Assembly (NCBI RefSeq): GCF_000025325.1
Contig: NC_013743.1
Location: forward strand, 2,604,001-2,668,000
Source: Haloterrigena turkmenica DSM 5511
Lineage (GTDB): Archaea; Halobacteriota; Halobacteria; Halobacteriales; Natrialbaceae
DNA: 64,000 bases
Reading direction: 5' to 3'
The position numbers were made by a program, and so were the translations under genes. Of the stretch, positions 45,470 through 53,473 are shown one piece after another (position 1 is the first letter of the stretch; each line of letters starts with the position of its first letter). The notes below the pieces were generated by a model. It did no database searches, had not been told where the DNA came from, and was given only the letters and a program-made list of their open reading frames with translations.

Positions 45470-46621
45470 ATGTCTAATGAGCTTTCCCGACGGAACTTCA
45501 TCCGCAATAGCAGTGCAACCGCCGTGACGGTCGGTCTCGCCGGCCTCGCTGGCTGTACGAGCAGTCTCCCGTTTATCGGCGGCGGCGGTGACGTGGGACT
45601 GGACAGCTACCTCTTCGAGCCGTCGTTCGACGCCCTCCTCGACGAGGACGAACTCGAGGACGACAACGAACTCGAGGAGGCGGAACGGGAGCACATGGCG
45701 TTCCGGCACGTGGTTCCCGAGGGGATCTACGACAACGTGGACGATCTCGGCACGGACTATCCGGTTCGCAGAGCATCCGACCTCCGGGGGCGAGCCGGTG
45801 TCGCCGCGCTGGACACCGACTGGGCCCTCGAGCAGGAGGCCGAGTGGTACTACGAACTGAGCACCTCCTACCGACGCCGAACCGCGACCGTAGACGTCCA
45901 GATGGTCGTCGGCGAGTTCGATACCGGAACCGTCGTGGACAACCTCGAGAAGTGGGCCGAAGACCAGTACGGGGACAACTACGACGACGAGGACAACGAG
46001 GAAGCCTTCGAGAGCGCCGGCTCCGAACCCGGTTTCGAACTCTACGAGGTCGAGGAGTTCGCGTTCGGCGTCAGCGAGGACCTCCTGATTCAGTCTCGAG
46101 GAGACTACCCCGTCGACCCGGTCGCCGTCGTCGAGGAAGCGATCGCCACCCACGAGAACGAAACGAATCTCTGGACGGACGACGACCACGGCGGGGAACT
46201 CCTCGCGGAGTACGACGAGGGCGACTACGTGTTCGGCGAACTCCACCGGCCCGAGACCGTCGAGGCAAAACTCGAGCGGGACTACGACGAGGGGCAACGC
46301 GACAACCTCGACGACGAGAACCGCGAGGAGATCGAAGAGAACTACGAGGAGCAGATCGAGGACTGGGAGTCCGGACTCGTCGGCACGACGCGCTCGCGGA
46401 GCCTCGACGGCGACACCATCGAACTCCACCAGGTCTTCCTGTACGAAACCGAAGGTGACACGGACAGCGACGCGCTCCTCAAGCACGTCGAGGCCAACCG
46501 CGACTACAACGAGAACTGGGACACCCTCGAGGACTACTCGATTAGCGAGGAGGGTCGCGCGCTGATCCTCACTGGCGATGTTCGTGCGCGGGCGGAATCC
46601 TTCTCCGACTCCGACCGATAG
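45470..46621 (+). CDS. Tat lipoprotein, paralogue B of a tandem pair
   Basis: This is a 383-aa protein. The signal MSNELSRRNFIRNSSATAV and LAGC with Cys29 are almost the same as in paralogue A, also at DNA level. The mature protein shares GEFDTGTVVDNLEKWAEDQYG, FELYEVE-FAFGVSE and the C-terminal HVEANRDYNENWDTLEDYSISEEGRALILTGDV. It differs by an extra acidic/Arg region and a YRRRTATVDVQMVVG strand. The function is unknown. Conservation of the ends and divergence in the middle suggests an old duplication kept under different selection or ectopic gene conversion of the ends. Confidence 0.75.
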   Translation: MSNELSRRNFIRNSSATAVTVGLAGLAGCTSSLPFIGGGGDVGLDSYLFEPSFDALLDEDELEDDNELEEAEREHMAFRHVVPEGIYDNVDDLGTDYPVRRASDLRGRAGVAALDTDWALEQEAEWYYELSTSYRRRTATVDVQMVVGEFDTGTVVDNLEKWAEDQYGDNYDDEDNEEAFESAGSEPGFELYEVEEFAFGVSEDLLIQSRGDYPVDPVAVVEEAIATHENETNLWTDDDHGGELLAEYDEGDYVFGELHRPETVEAKLERDYDEGQRDNLDDENREEIEENYEEQIEDWESGLVGTTRSRSLDGDTIELHQVFLYETEGDTDSDALLKHVEANRDYNENWDTLEDYSISEEGRALILTGDVRARAESFSDSDR

Positions 46622-46694
46622 CGAACTCGATCGTTTAGAGTCGACCCCGTTCGAGGTCGGTTGCTGTCCCGTTCGGGATCGGACCGCTCCGGCG

Positions 46695-47606
46695 TTAGAG
46701 CACGTCGAGTTCCGTGAGCATCTCGCGCATCTCGTCCGTCGAGGACTCGTCTTTCAGCCGGAGGGGACTCCGGAGCGGACCCGCGTCGAACTCGCGAGCC
46801 CGGAGCGCCGTCTTGACGCCGGACATGTATCCGCCGCCGTGTTTGAACGCGTCACGAACGTCGAACACTCGACTCTGCAGCTCGCGGGCGCGCTCCTCGT
46901 CGCCGTCGTCGTAGGCCTCGTAGACGTCGACGACGAGTTCCGGGAAGACGTTCGCGACGGCGCTGACGAGGCCGGAACAGCCGATCTCCAGCCCCGTAAA
47001 CAGCAGCGAGTCCGACCCCGCGAGGAAGGTCAGGTCGGGGTGGGCGTCGATCGCCTGAGCCAGCCAGGGGACGTTCTTGCTCGAGTCCTTCACCCCGACG
47101 ATGTTGTCGATCTCGGCGAGTTCCGCGAGCGTCTCGAGGGAGAGTTCGTTGCCGGTCTTGCTGGGGATGTGATAGACGTAGACCGGCAGGGAGACGGCCT
47201 CGGCCACGCGTCGGTAGTGGGTGAGGGCGGCCTCGTGGTCGACCGGGTAGTAGTAGGGCGTGACGACGACGACGCCGTCGGCGCCGACGGATTCGGCGTG
47301 TTCGGCGTGGGTGATGGTCTCGTAAGTGCTCGGCGCGCCGACGCCGGTGATGACGGGGACCTCGCCGCCCACTTCGTCGACGACGGCCTCGACGACGCCC
47401 TGCCGTTCCTCGCCGGTCAGCAGCGGGAACTCGCCGTTGGTGCCCAGCGGGAAGACGCCGTGGACGCCCCGATCGACGACGAAGCGGGCGTGTTCGGCCG
47501 TCGTCTCGTAATCGACCGATTCGTCTTCGTGGAACGCGGTGATCGTCGGCGGAACGACGCCGTGGAGGCCCAGCGGATCGTCGGCGCCGGGATCGTGGAA
47601 GGACAT
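46695..47606 (-). CDS. DHDPS/NAL-family aldolase, probably KD(P)G aldolase
   Basis: This 303-aa class I aldolase of the DHDPS/N-acetylneuraminate lyase family has Schiff-base Lys173 in VGVKDSSK, catalytic Tyr145 in VYVYHIPSKTG and the phosphate/carboxylate loop GTNGEF at 55-60 (not the GTTGE usual for true DapA). In Haloferax volcanii a DHDPS-family enzyme acts as KDPG aldolase in the semi-phosphorylative Entner-Doudoroff path, and here glucose dehydrogenase and GfcR lie 3-5 kb away. The KDG/KDPG aldolase call is therefore favoured but not proved; DapA remains possible. Confidence 0.75.
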   Translation of the reverse strand: MSFHDPGADDPLGLHGVVPPTITAFHEDESVDYETTAEHARFVVDRGVHGVFPLGTNGEFPLLTGEERQGVVEAVVDEVGGEVPVITGVGAPSTYETITHAEHAESVGADGVVVVTPYYYPVDHEAALTHYRRVAEAVSLPVYVYHIPSKTGNELSLETLAELAEIDNIVGVKDSSKNVPWLAQAIDAHPDLTFLAGSDSLLFTGLEIGCSGLVSAVANVFPELVVDVYEAYDDGDEERARELQSRVFDVRDAFKHGGGYMSGVKTALRAREFDAGPLRSPLRLKDESSTDEMREMLTELDVL

Positions 47607-47709
47607 GACTGGTCTTCCGAGACGAACGGCTATAAAAGACAGCCGTCGGCTGCGCGGTACGCCGTCTGGAGAACCGCTACGCCGTAGTCACTGGACCACG
47701 GGAATTCGG

Positions 47710-48387
47710 TCACTCGGTCGCCAGTTCGCCCGTCGGCTCGTCGAGTTGCTCGCTGGCGAGCACGCGGTTGGCCCGGCGGAGTCGCTCGGAGAGCGCCTGA
47801 TGGGAGATATCGAGTTCGTTGGCCAGTTCCTCGAGCGAGATCTCCCGCGGGACGTCGTAGTAGCCCTGGCGGTAGGCCTCGGCGATCGCTTCCTGCTGCG
47901 GTTCGGTCAGCGCCGCCGTCGTCTCGAGGTCCTCGTCCTGGCCGGCTTCGACCATCCGGCGGACGTCGACGCGAGCGCCCTGTTCCTCGATGGCCGAGAC
48001 GGCGTCGGAGAGCTCCTCGCGCTCGGGAAAGAGCAGGCGAAGCGTCCACTGGCCCTCGGTGACCTGGGCGTCGAGCAGCGTGCCGCCGTTGGTGTAGACC
48101 GCGCTACAGACGGAGCCGACGTCCTCGCCGTACTGGAGGCGGTAGAACCACTCGTCGTCGTCGGTGTTCTCGAGGAGTTGCTGGGAGTCGGCGACGGTGG
48201 GATCGGCCTCGAGGGCCTCGTCGATCGCGTCGGGGTCGACGTTCGAGAACCAGACGAGAGGCATCGTCCGAGCCGGGCCCTCGGCGACGACGCTTTCGAC
48301 GCGAACCTCCATCTCCGGCAGTTGCTGGAACGTCTCCGCGAGCGCGAATTCGTCGGTCGAAAGCGTGAGTTCTGCGATCGTCGTCAT
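47710..48387 (-). CDS. Bat-type HTH-10 transcriptional regulator
   Basis: This is a 225-aa regulator of the bacterioopsin-activator group. The N-terminal 150 residues form an alpha/beta sensor (DUF-type) domain with WFSNVDPDAIDEAL and a NGGTLLDAQVTEGQWTLRLLFP stretch. The C-terminal HTH-10 domain spans about 160-212: ALTEPQQEAIAEAYRQGYYDVPREISLEELANELDIS and HQALSERLRRANRVL. ATG 48387 was chosen as the start of MTTIAELTLSTDEF. No cysteines or PAS domain. The target is unknown; location between the aldolase and gdh suggests a link to sugar use, only as inference. Confidence 0.88.
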   Translation of the reverse strand: MTTIAELTLSTDEFALAETFQQLPEMEVRVESVVAEGPARTMPLVWFSNVDPDAIDEALEADPTVADSQQLLENTDDDEWFYRLQYGEDVGSVCSAVYTNGGTLLDAQVTEGQWTLRLLFPEREELSDAVSAIEEQGARVDVRRMVEAGQDEDLETTAALTEPQQEAIAEAYRQGYYDVPREISLEELANELDISHQALSERLRRANRVLASEQLDEPTGELATE

Positions 48388-48743
48388 CGGTCGATCACCC
48401 CGTCGGTAGGGCTCGAGTCCGGTCGCTGAACGATGCCGCTGGCGTACGTCTGTGGGGACCCGAATCGTCTCATAATTGTCTCGCCGATCCACGTCAGGGG
48501 TGGCGAGAGCGCCTGTCGGCACTCGTCGGTGCCGGCGCGATCGTCGGCGCCACACCCGCTCGGATCGTGCTATCACTCGATAGCGCTCCCGATCGGTTGA
48601 TGAGCAGGCTTTTCTCTTCCAGCCGTTTAAGACAGTCCCTCACTGCCGGTAACGGTCAGGACGCGATGATAGTCAGCTCGATCCGAGCGGATCGACGCTC
48701 GAGCGCGCGGACGACTCGCGGACGACCCGACGACGGATCTTGC
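48388..48743. other. Intergenic region upstream of Bat-type regulator
   Basis: A 356-bp stretch with no credible gene. It includes a small palindrome GCTATC-ACTC-GATAGC (48570-48585) and a minus-strand TATA-like ATTATGA about 90 bp upstream of the regulator start (near 48472-48480). The plus-strand GTTTAAG at about 48627 has TATA character but no gene follows it. Confidence 0.4.
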
Positions 48744-50015
48744 TCAGTCGAGTCGCGCCAGTCTGTTCATCGCGTACACCGTCCGCAGAACGTCCACGCT
48801 CTTCCCGCGGTCGAAGACGAGTTCGTCGGTCTCGAGGACGTGCTCTAAGGTGTCCTGGGAGGCATGTTCGGGCGCGGCGGCGATCCCCGCGTCGTGCTCG
48901 TCGGCCCACCTCATCACGCGCAGGTCGCTCTTCGAGTCGCCCATCACGAGCGAGAACGGGTCGTCGACGCCCAACACGTCCAGCGCGCGCTCGACGCCGA
49001 CGACCTTGTTCAGTTCGAGGCTGCCAATCTCGGCCGCGTCGGCCTCGTAGTAGGCGACGTCGATCCGGTCGAGGATGTCCGTCAGCGGCTCGGGGACGGC
49101 GTCGGCCTCGAGGTCGGGATAGCCGCCCTCGCTCTCGAGGACGGCCCTGATCTCGGGGTCCTGATCGGCGTAGAAGGCGCGGGTCCAGTCGGTGACCGTC
49201 TCGCCCTCGAGTTCGATCGCTCCGTCGTCCCGCGACGCCTCGAGAGCGGTGCCGACGGCGTCGGCCAGCAGGTCGATCAGGTAGACCAGCGCCGTGTCGA
49301 TGGTCTCCCGGGCCTTCGCGGAGCCGGTCTCGTAGTTTGGCTTCATCGTGACGTTGAACTCGTTGCCCTGCAGGTGACAACCCCGCCGGAGCTCCTCGGG
49401 GGCCTCGGGAAGGACCCGCGCCCGAACGTCGTCGAAGACGTCTCGGATCTCGGCGTCCAACTCCTCGTAGAGCAGTTGCTTCGTGTCGGCGCCGTGGCCC
49501 GGGGTGAACACGCCCGTCCCGGCCTCGTAGACGATCGAGAGGTTCCCCGAGTGGACGATTTCGCTGCCCAGCCCTTGAATGGCGAACCCCTTGACGTTTT
49601 CCAGGGTCTGGCCCGTACAGATGACGATGGGAACGCCCGCCTCGTGGAACTCCGTCAGGACGTGGAGCGTGTCGCGGGGGATCTCGTTGTCCGTTCCCCC
49701 CGCAGAGCGCAACGTCTCGTCAACGTCTAACACGAGGACGTTCACCGCGCGGCCGTACTTGGCCTCGAGGTCCAGCGCGGTGAAGGCCTGATCGCGGTCG
49801 GCGCGGGCGGCGACCTCCGCGAACGTCTCGCCGGCCGCAAAGTCGCCGCGGATCTCGTCCTTCCGCCGCTCGAGTTCCTCGTTGGCGCTCTGCCAGTGCT
49901 CGAGTGCGACCCGGGAGTCGATCGCCGGGAAGACGTCGACGAACGCCTGGTACTCCCGCAGCCGGTCCGTGTCGTACTCGTCGTAGAGTCGATAGACGAG
50001 ATCGTATCGCTCCAT
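48744..50015 (-). CDS. HAD-superfamily phosphatase with N-terminal helical region
   Basis: This is a 423-aa protein. The first 88 residues are helical and highly charged (MERYDLVYRLYDEYDTDRLREYQAF). HAD motif I is VLVLDVDETLRSAGG with Asp97 and Asp99; motif II is VPIVICTGQT near 127-137; motif III Lys lies around SLELNKVVGVERAL near 340; motif IV is VMGDSKSDLRVM. The large cap is typical of Cof-type or sucrose-phosphatase-like enzymes. The substrate is unknown. The gene diverges from gdh with 153 bp between starts, so a shared control region is possible. Confidence 0.78.
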   Translation of the reverse strand: MERYDLVYRLYDEYDTDRLREYQAFVDVFPAIDSRVALEHWQSANEELERRKDEIRGDFAAGETFAEVAARADRDQAFTALDLEAKYGRAVNVLVLDVDETLRSAGGTDNEIPRDTLHVLTEFHEAGVPIVICTGQTLENVKGFAIQGLGSEIVHSGNLSIVYEAGTGVFTPGHGADTKQLLYEELDAEIRDVFDDVRARVLPEAPEELRRGCHLQGNEFNVTMKPNYETGSAKARETIDTALVYLIDLLADAVGTALEASRDDGAIELEGETVTDWTRAFYADQDPEIRAVLESEGGYPDLEADAVPEPLTDILDRIDVAYYEADAAEIGSLELNKVVGVERALDVLGVDDPFSLVMGDSKSDLRVMRWADEHDAGIAAAPEHASQDTLEHVLETDELVFDRGKSVDVLRTVYAMNRLARLD

Positions 50016-50042
50016 GGGAGTTACTGGCAGGAGCAGTCAGAT

Positions 50043-50082
50043 AATCGTTTTCAGTGAGGTGCGACTAGAGAATCGTTTTCAG
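50043..50082. repeat. Two direct copies of AATCGTTTTCAG
   Basis: Identical 12-mers at 50043-50054 and 50071-50082, 28 bp apart, in the divergent space between the HAD gene and gdh. They precede the gdh TATA element by about 50 bp and could be operator half-sites. Confidence 0.45.
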
Positions 50083-50130
50083 CGCCAGCGACGACGCCCG
50101 GAACAGCACACTGTGTTTTTACTCGAATAG

Positions 50131-50140
50131 GAATAAATAC
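50131..50140 (+). promoter_or_regulatory. TATA box for gdh
   Basis: GAATAAATAC lies 29-38 bp ahead of the gdh ATG in a locally A/T-rich patch (50110-50145). Confidence 0.6.
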
Positions 50141-50168
50141 TTAGTCCTGCGGTGCGTAGGCAGTTCAC

Positions 50169-51266
50169 ATGAAGGCTATCGCAGTCGAGCCCGGGGCGGG
50201 GACGCCGACGTTGATTGACCTTCCCGTCCCCGAACCAGCCCCCGGCGAAGCGCTCGTTCGGACGCTCCGTGTCGGCGTCGACGGCACCGACGACGAGGTC
50301 ATCGCCGGCGCCCACGGCGGCGTCCCCGACGGCGACGATCGACTTGTTCTCGGTCACGAGGCCGTCGGCGTCGTCGAAGATGCCAACGGAACCGACCTCG
50401 AGGAGGGCCAGTACGTCGTCCCGACGGTGCGACGACCGCCGCCAGGTGTCGAGACGAACGTCTACTTCGAGCGCGGCGAGCCCGACATGGCTCCCGAGGG
50501 GGAGTACGTCGAGCGCGGGATCGTCGGCGCTCACGGCTTCATGGCCGAATACTTCACGAGCCCCGCGGACTGTCTCGTGCCAATCTCCGCCGACCTCGCA
50601 CCGGTCGGCTTCCTCGTCGAACCGATCAGCATCACCGAGAAGGCCATCGAACACGCCGCCGCGACGCGGTCGGCGTTCGATTGGCGCCCCGAGTCCGTCT
50701 TCGTGCTCGGGAACGGCTCGCTGGGCCTGTTGACGGCGGCGATGTTCCGGACGACGATGGGCTACGATCGCGTCTACTGTCTGGGCCGGCGCGACCGACC
50801 GCACCCGTCGATCGACATCTTAGACGAGCTCGGCGTGACCTACATCGACTCCCGCGAGACGCCGGTTCCGGAGGTTCCCGAGGTCTACGAGCCGATGGAC
50901 CTCGTCTACGAGGCCACCGGATACGCGAAACACGCCTTCGAATCGATCGAAGCGCTCGCACCCAACGGCGTCGCGGCCTTGCTGGGCGTCCCCAACGACT
51001 GGTCCTTCGAGGTCGACGGCGGCCGCCTCCACCGCGAGATGGTCCTGCACAACAAGGCCATCGTCGGCAGCGTCAACTCGAACCGCGACCAATTCGCGTC
51101 GGCCGTCGACACGCTCGCCGGCCTGCCGTCGTGGGTCATCGAAGACGTCGTGAGCGGCGTCTACGGCCTCGAGGAGTACGAACGGGCGTTTTCGGACCCG
51201 ACCGACGACGCGACTGCCGACGACGACACGACTATAAAAACGGCCGTCGAATTCAGTAATATATGA
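50169..51266 (+). CDS. gdh: Glucose 1-dehydrogenase, zinc-containing MDR family
   Basis: This 365-aa enzyme oxidises glucose to gluconolactone with NADP+, the first step of the haloarchaeal semi-phosphorylative Entner-Doudoroff pathway. Catalytic zinc ligands are Asp38 (RVGVDGTDDE) and His63-Glu64 (LVLGHEAVGVVE). The nucleotide fold VFVLGNGSLGLLTAAM is at about 177-192. ASP38 in place of cysteine is the halophilic type. Length matches Haloferax/Haloarcula Gdh. GfcR overlaps its 3' end by 4 nt. The C-terminal 20 residues are Asp/Thr-rich. Confidence 0.93.
   Translation: MKAIAVEPGAGTPTLIDLPVPEPAPGEALVRTLRVGVDGTDDEVIAGAHGGVPDGDDRLVLGHEAVGVVEDANGTDLEEGQYVVPTVRRPPPGVETNVYFERGEPDMAPEGEYVERGIVGAHGFMAEYFTSPADCLVPISADLAPVGFLVEPISITEKAIEHAAATRSAFDWRPESVFVLGNGSLGLLTAAMFRTTMGYDRVYCLGRRDRPHPSIDILDELGVTYIDSRETPVPEVPEVYEPMDLVYEATGYAKHAFESIEALAPNGVAALLGVPNDWSFEVDGGRLHREMVLHNKAIVGSVNSNRDQFASAVDTLAGLPSWVIEDVVSGVYGLEEYERAFSDPTDDATADDDTTIKTAVEFSNI
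51233..51239 (+). promoter_or_regulatory. Internal TATA box for gfcR inside gdh
   Basis: TATAAAA lies within the last codons of gdh and 24-30 bp before the gfcR ATG. It suggests that gfcR can be transcribed on its own as well as with gdh. Confidence 0.6.
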
Positions 51267-51913
51267 AAAACGTCGACGACCTCATCGAGAGCGCGGCCGA
51301 GCTCGCAGCCCGGGGTCTCTCGAAGGGAGAGATCGCGGACGAACTGAACGTCTCCCGAGAGACGGCGAGTTGGCTCGTCGAGCGCAGCGACGCAACGACC
51401 CAACCCAGCGACCGACCGCAGAACGGTCCCGCGAGCCCCGGTGGCCCCCAGGACATCCACGTCGATTGGTCGGCGATCGGCCGGGACAGCAAACGCATGA
51501 GCGCGATCGCGGAGGCGATGGCCGACATGCTCGCCAAACACGGCGAGGACGTCGACCTGACGATCGGCATCGAGAAGGCCGGCGGCCCCATCGCGACGCT
51601 GGTCGCCCGGGAACTCGAGACCGATCTGGGAACGTACACCCCCGCGAAACACCAGTGGGAGGAAGGCGATATCGAGGACCTCGGCGGCACGTTCAGCCGG
51701 AACTTCGCGGGCATCCGCGACCGCGAGTGCTACATCGTTGACGACACGATCACCAGCGGTACGACGATGCGCGAGACCATCGAGGCCATCCGCGCGGAGG
51801 GCGGCGACCCGCTGGCCTGCATCGTCCTCGCGGACAAGCAGGGGCTCGAGGAGATCGAGGGCGTCCCCGTCTACTCGCTGTTGCAGGTCATCAGCGTTGG
51901 CAAGGAGGAGTGA
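51263..51913 (+). CDS. gfcR: PRTase-like transcriptional regulator GfcR
   Basis: This 216-aa protein has an N-terminal HTH (about 15-42: LAARGLSKGEIADELNVSRETASWLVE) and a type I phosphoribosyltransferase domain (PRPP loop CYIVDDTITSGTTM at about 156-169). It has been annotated as PyrE2-like orotate phosphoribosyltransferase, but in Haloferax volcanii the corresponding gene beside gdh encodes GfcR, an activator of glucose and fructose degradation. The HTH and the gdh neighbourhood support the regulator call. The effector (possibly a phosphorylated sugar) is not shown by sequence. Confidence 0.85.
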   Translation: MKNVDDLIESAAELAARGLSKGEIADELNVSRETASWLVERSDATTQPSDRPQNGPASPGGPQDIHVDWSAIGRDSKRMSAIAEAMADMLAKHGEDVDLTIGIEKAGGPIATLVARELETDLGTYTPAKHQWEEGDIEDLGGTFSRNFAGIRDRECYIVDDTITSGTTMRETIEAIRAEGGDPLACIVLADKQGLEEIEGVPVYSLLQVISVGKEE

Positions 51914-52154
51914 CGGGCCGCCGGATACCCGTCACGTCCGCGGCCGGAACCGGCCGCCGGGCCGGTAACTGATTATTTTCCGACCCGACGGCGCGAGGGG
52001 CGTCGCCGATTCCGCTCGAACTGATTCCGTCGCTCGCAGACGTTCGGAATCGGCAGATCGAACGCGCTCGAGATAATTCCTCGTCGCGGATGTCTTCGTA
52101 ACCGATCGTTGCCGCCCTCGCGCTGTGGCTAGGTGCTGCATTCTCTTGGCGGTC

Positions 52155-52179
52155 AGTCCTCCGCACTTGAGTGAGGACT
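52155..52179 (+). promoter_or_regulatory. Hairpin over the ribosome-binding site
   Basis: AGTCCTC (52155-52161) pairs perfectly with GAGGACT (52173-52179) across an 11-nt loop. The right arm contains GAGG, a Shine-Dalgarno-like site 7 nt before the ATG at 52184, so the stem could hide it. Haloarchaeal transcripts are mostly leaderless, so whether this region is transcribed is unknown. Confidence 0.35.
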
Positions 52180-52183
52180 CACG

Positions 52184-52483
52184 ATGACACGACTCACTCG
52201 CAGACGGTTGATCGCACTGAGCGGTACGGTCGGCCTCGCGACGTTGGCGGGGTGTGGCGACGACAGCGTCGACGAGGGACCGGGACCGCAGGCGCCGGAA
52301 AACGAGGAGTCGGAAACGCCTAACGACGACGCCAACGATTCCGAAGGCGCGTTTCAGGACGTCGAGAACGAGACCGACAGAAACGAGACTGATGGCGGGA
52401 ACGAGACCGACAGAAACGAGACTGATAGCGGGAACGAGACCGACAGAAACGAGACTGATAGCGGGAACGAGACCGACGGATAA
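52184..52483 (+). CDS. Small Tat lipoprotein with NETD repeats
   Basis: This is a 99-aa protein. The signal MTRLTRRRLIALSGTVGL and lipobox LAGC (Cys24) point to Tat export and lipid anchoring. The mature part is entirely low complexity, acidic and Asn/Thr-rich, ending in (GNETDRNETDS)-type repeats encoded by a 33-bp tandem repeat. Every NET is an Asn-x-Thr sequon, so the tail could be heavily N-glycosylated. No folded domain is visible; it may act as a surface spacer. It could also be a truncated gene that lost its domain. Confidence 0.6.
   Translation: MTRLTRRRLIALSGTVGLATLAGCGDDSVDEGPGPQAPENEESETPNDDANDSEGAFQDVENETDRNETDGGNETDRNETDSGNETDRNETDSGNETDG
52367..52482 (+). repeat. 33-bp tandem repeat within the lipoprotein gene
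   Basis: Units begin with AACGAGACCGACAGAAACG at 52367, 52400 and 52433, and a partial fourth at 52466-52482. They are almost identical at DNA level (one GG/AG change near the first unit end), showing recent expansion; each unit encodes 11 residues. Confidence 0.85.
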
Positions 52484-52775
52484 CGCCTTCCCGTAGCTGT
52501 CCCGTCCCGTCACAGGGAGGCGGAAACGACGCTTCGCCGCCCTCGGAAGCGGGCGTGACGACCGCAGTGCGAGCGACCGTTCTCGAATCGGACGCACACG
52601 ACTCCGTAGCGAACGCAGGGCGTGGACTTTTCGCCGCGAGGGCGTCAACTGGTATACAGATCACCGTCTCCGTGTGGCCCATCGCCGTCCCCGTCTGACG
52701 GTCGGCCCCGAGCGGATGTCGAGGACGTCGATGATCGCACGGATCCGAACACTCCACCCGTATTACCGACCGAAC

Positions 52776-53387
52776 ATGACACGAACACCGACGCGACGAC
52801 AGTATCTGACCGCGAGCGCCGTGACCGGCATCGCCGCCTTCGCCGGCTGTATCGATAACTCCGACGGGGCCGACGAGCCCGACGAGAACGAAACCGACGA
52901 CGAACGGGTCGAAAACATCGATTACACGAGCCCGAACGGTGAACTCGCGTTCGTCAGACCGGAAGACGGGGCCGAGGTATCGAACCCCGTCGCGGTCGAA
53001 ATGGAAGTCGAGAACTTCGAACTGCGTCCGCCGGGCGAGGATACGGTCCCCGAGAGCGGAACCGGACACCTCCACGTCCTCGTCGACGAGGGCTGCGTCG
53101 AGCCGGGATACGTGATCCCCCTGGAGGACGGCTATTACCACCTCTCAGACGGCGGACGCGAGATCGAAATCGAACTCGAGCCGGGACAGCACGACCTCTG
53201 TGCGCAGGCGGGCGACGACATACACAACGCCTACGACATGACCGACGAGATCACGATCACGGTCACCGGGGGCGAGGGCGGGGGGAACGCGACCGAGAGC
53301 GGGAGCGAAAGCGGGGACGGGAACGAAACGGACTCCGAGAACGGAACCGGGAACGAATCCGAGGGCGGCAATTCGAGCGACGACTGA
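52776..53387 (+). CDS. Tat lipoprotein with DUF4399 domain
   Basis: This is a 203-aa protein. The signal MTRTPTRRQYLTASAVTG ends in FAGC (Cys25). A linker follows, then a DUF4399-like domain at about 48-160: AFVRPEDGAEVSNPVAVEMEVENFEL, TGHLHVLVD, then EDGYYHLSDGG and QHDLCAQAGDDIHNAYD. The conserved His/Asp and Cys may bind metal. The tail is Gly/Asn/Ser/Glu-rich with sequons. ATG 52776 is the start because the signal begins there; upstream in-frame ATGs add Arg-rich noise. The domain's function is unknown. Confidence 0.8.
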   Translation: MTRTPTRRQYLTASAVTGIAAFAGCIDNSDGADEPDENETDDERVENIDYTSPNGELAFVRPEDGAEVSNPVAVEMEVENFELRPPGEDTVPESGTGHLHVLVDEGCVEPGYVIPLEDGYYHLSDGGREIEIELEPGQHDLCAQAGDDIHNAYDMTDEITITVTGGEGGGNATESGSESGDGNETDSENGTGNESEGGNSSDD

Positions 53388-53473
53388 TCGCGTGTTAGCC
53401 CCGATCTTCTGGCCACAGTACAGTCGCTGACGGCTGCTAGCGCTGATAAAAAGACGGATCGGTAGCGGACGAG

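Noticed and set aside
51263-51913. Orotate phosphoribosyltransferase (pyrE) call
   Set aside because: The PRTase loop is present, but there is an extra N-terminal HTH and the gene is fused by overlap to gdh; the regulator GfcR fits better.
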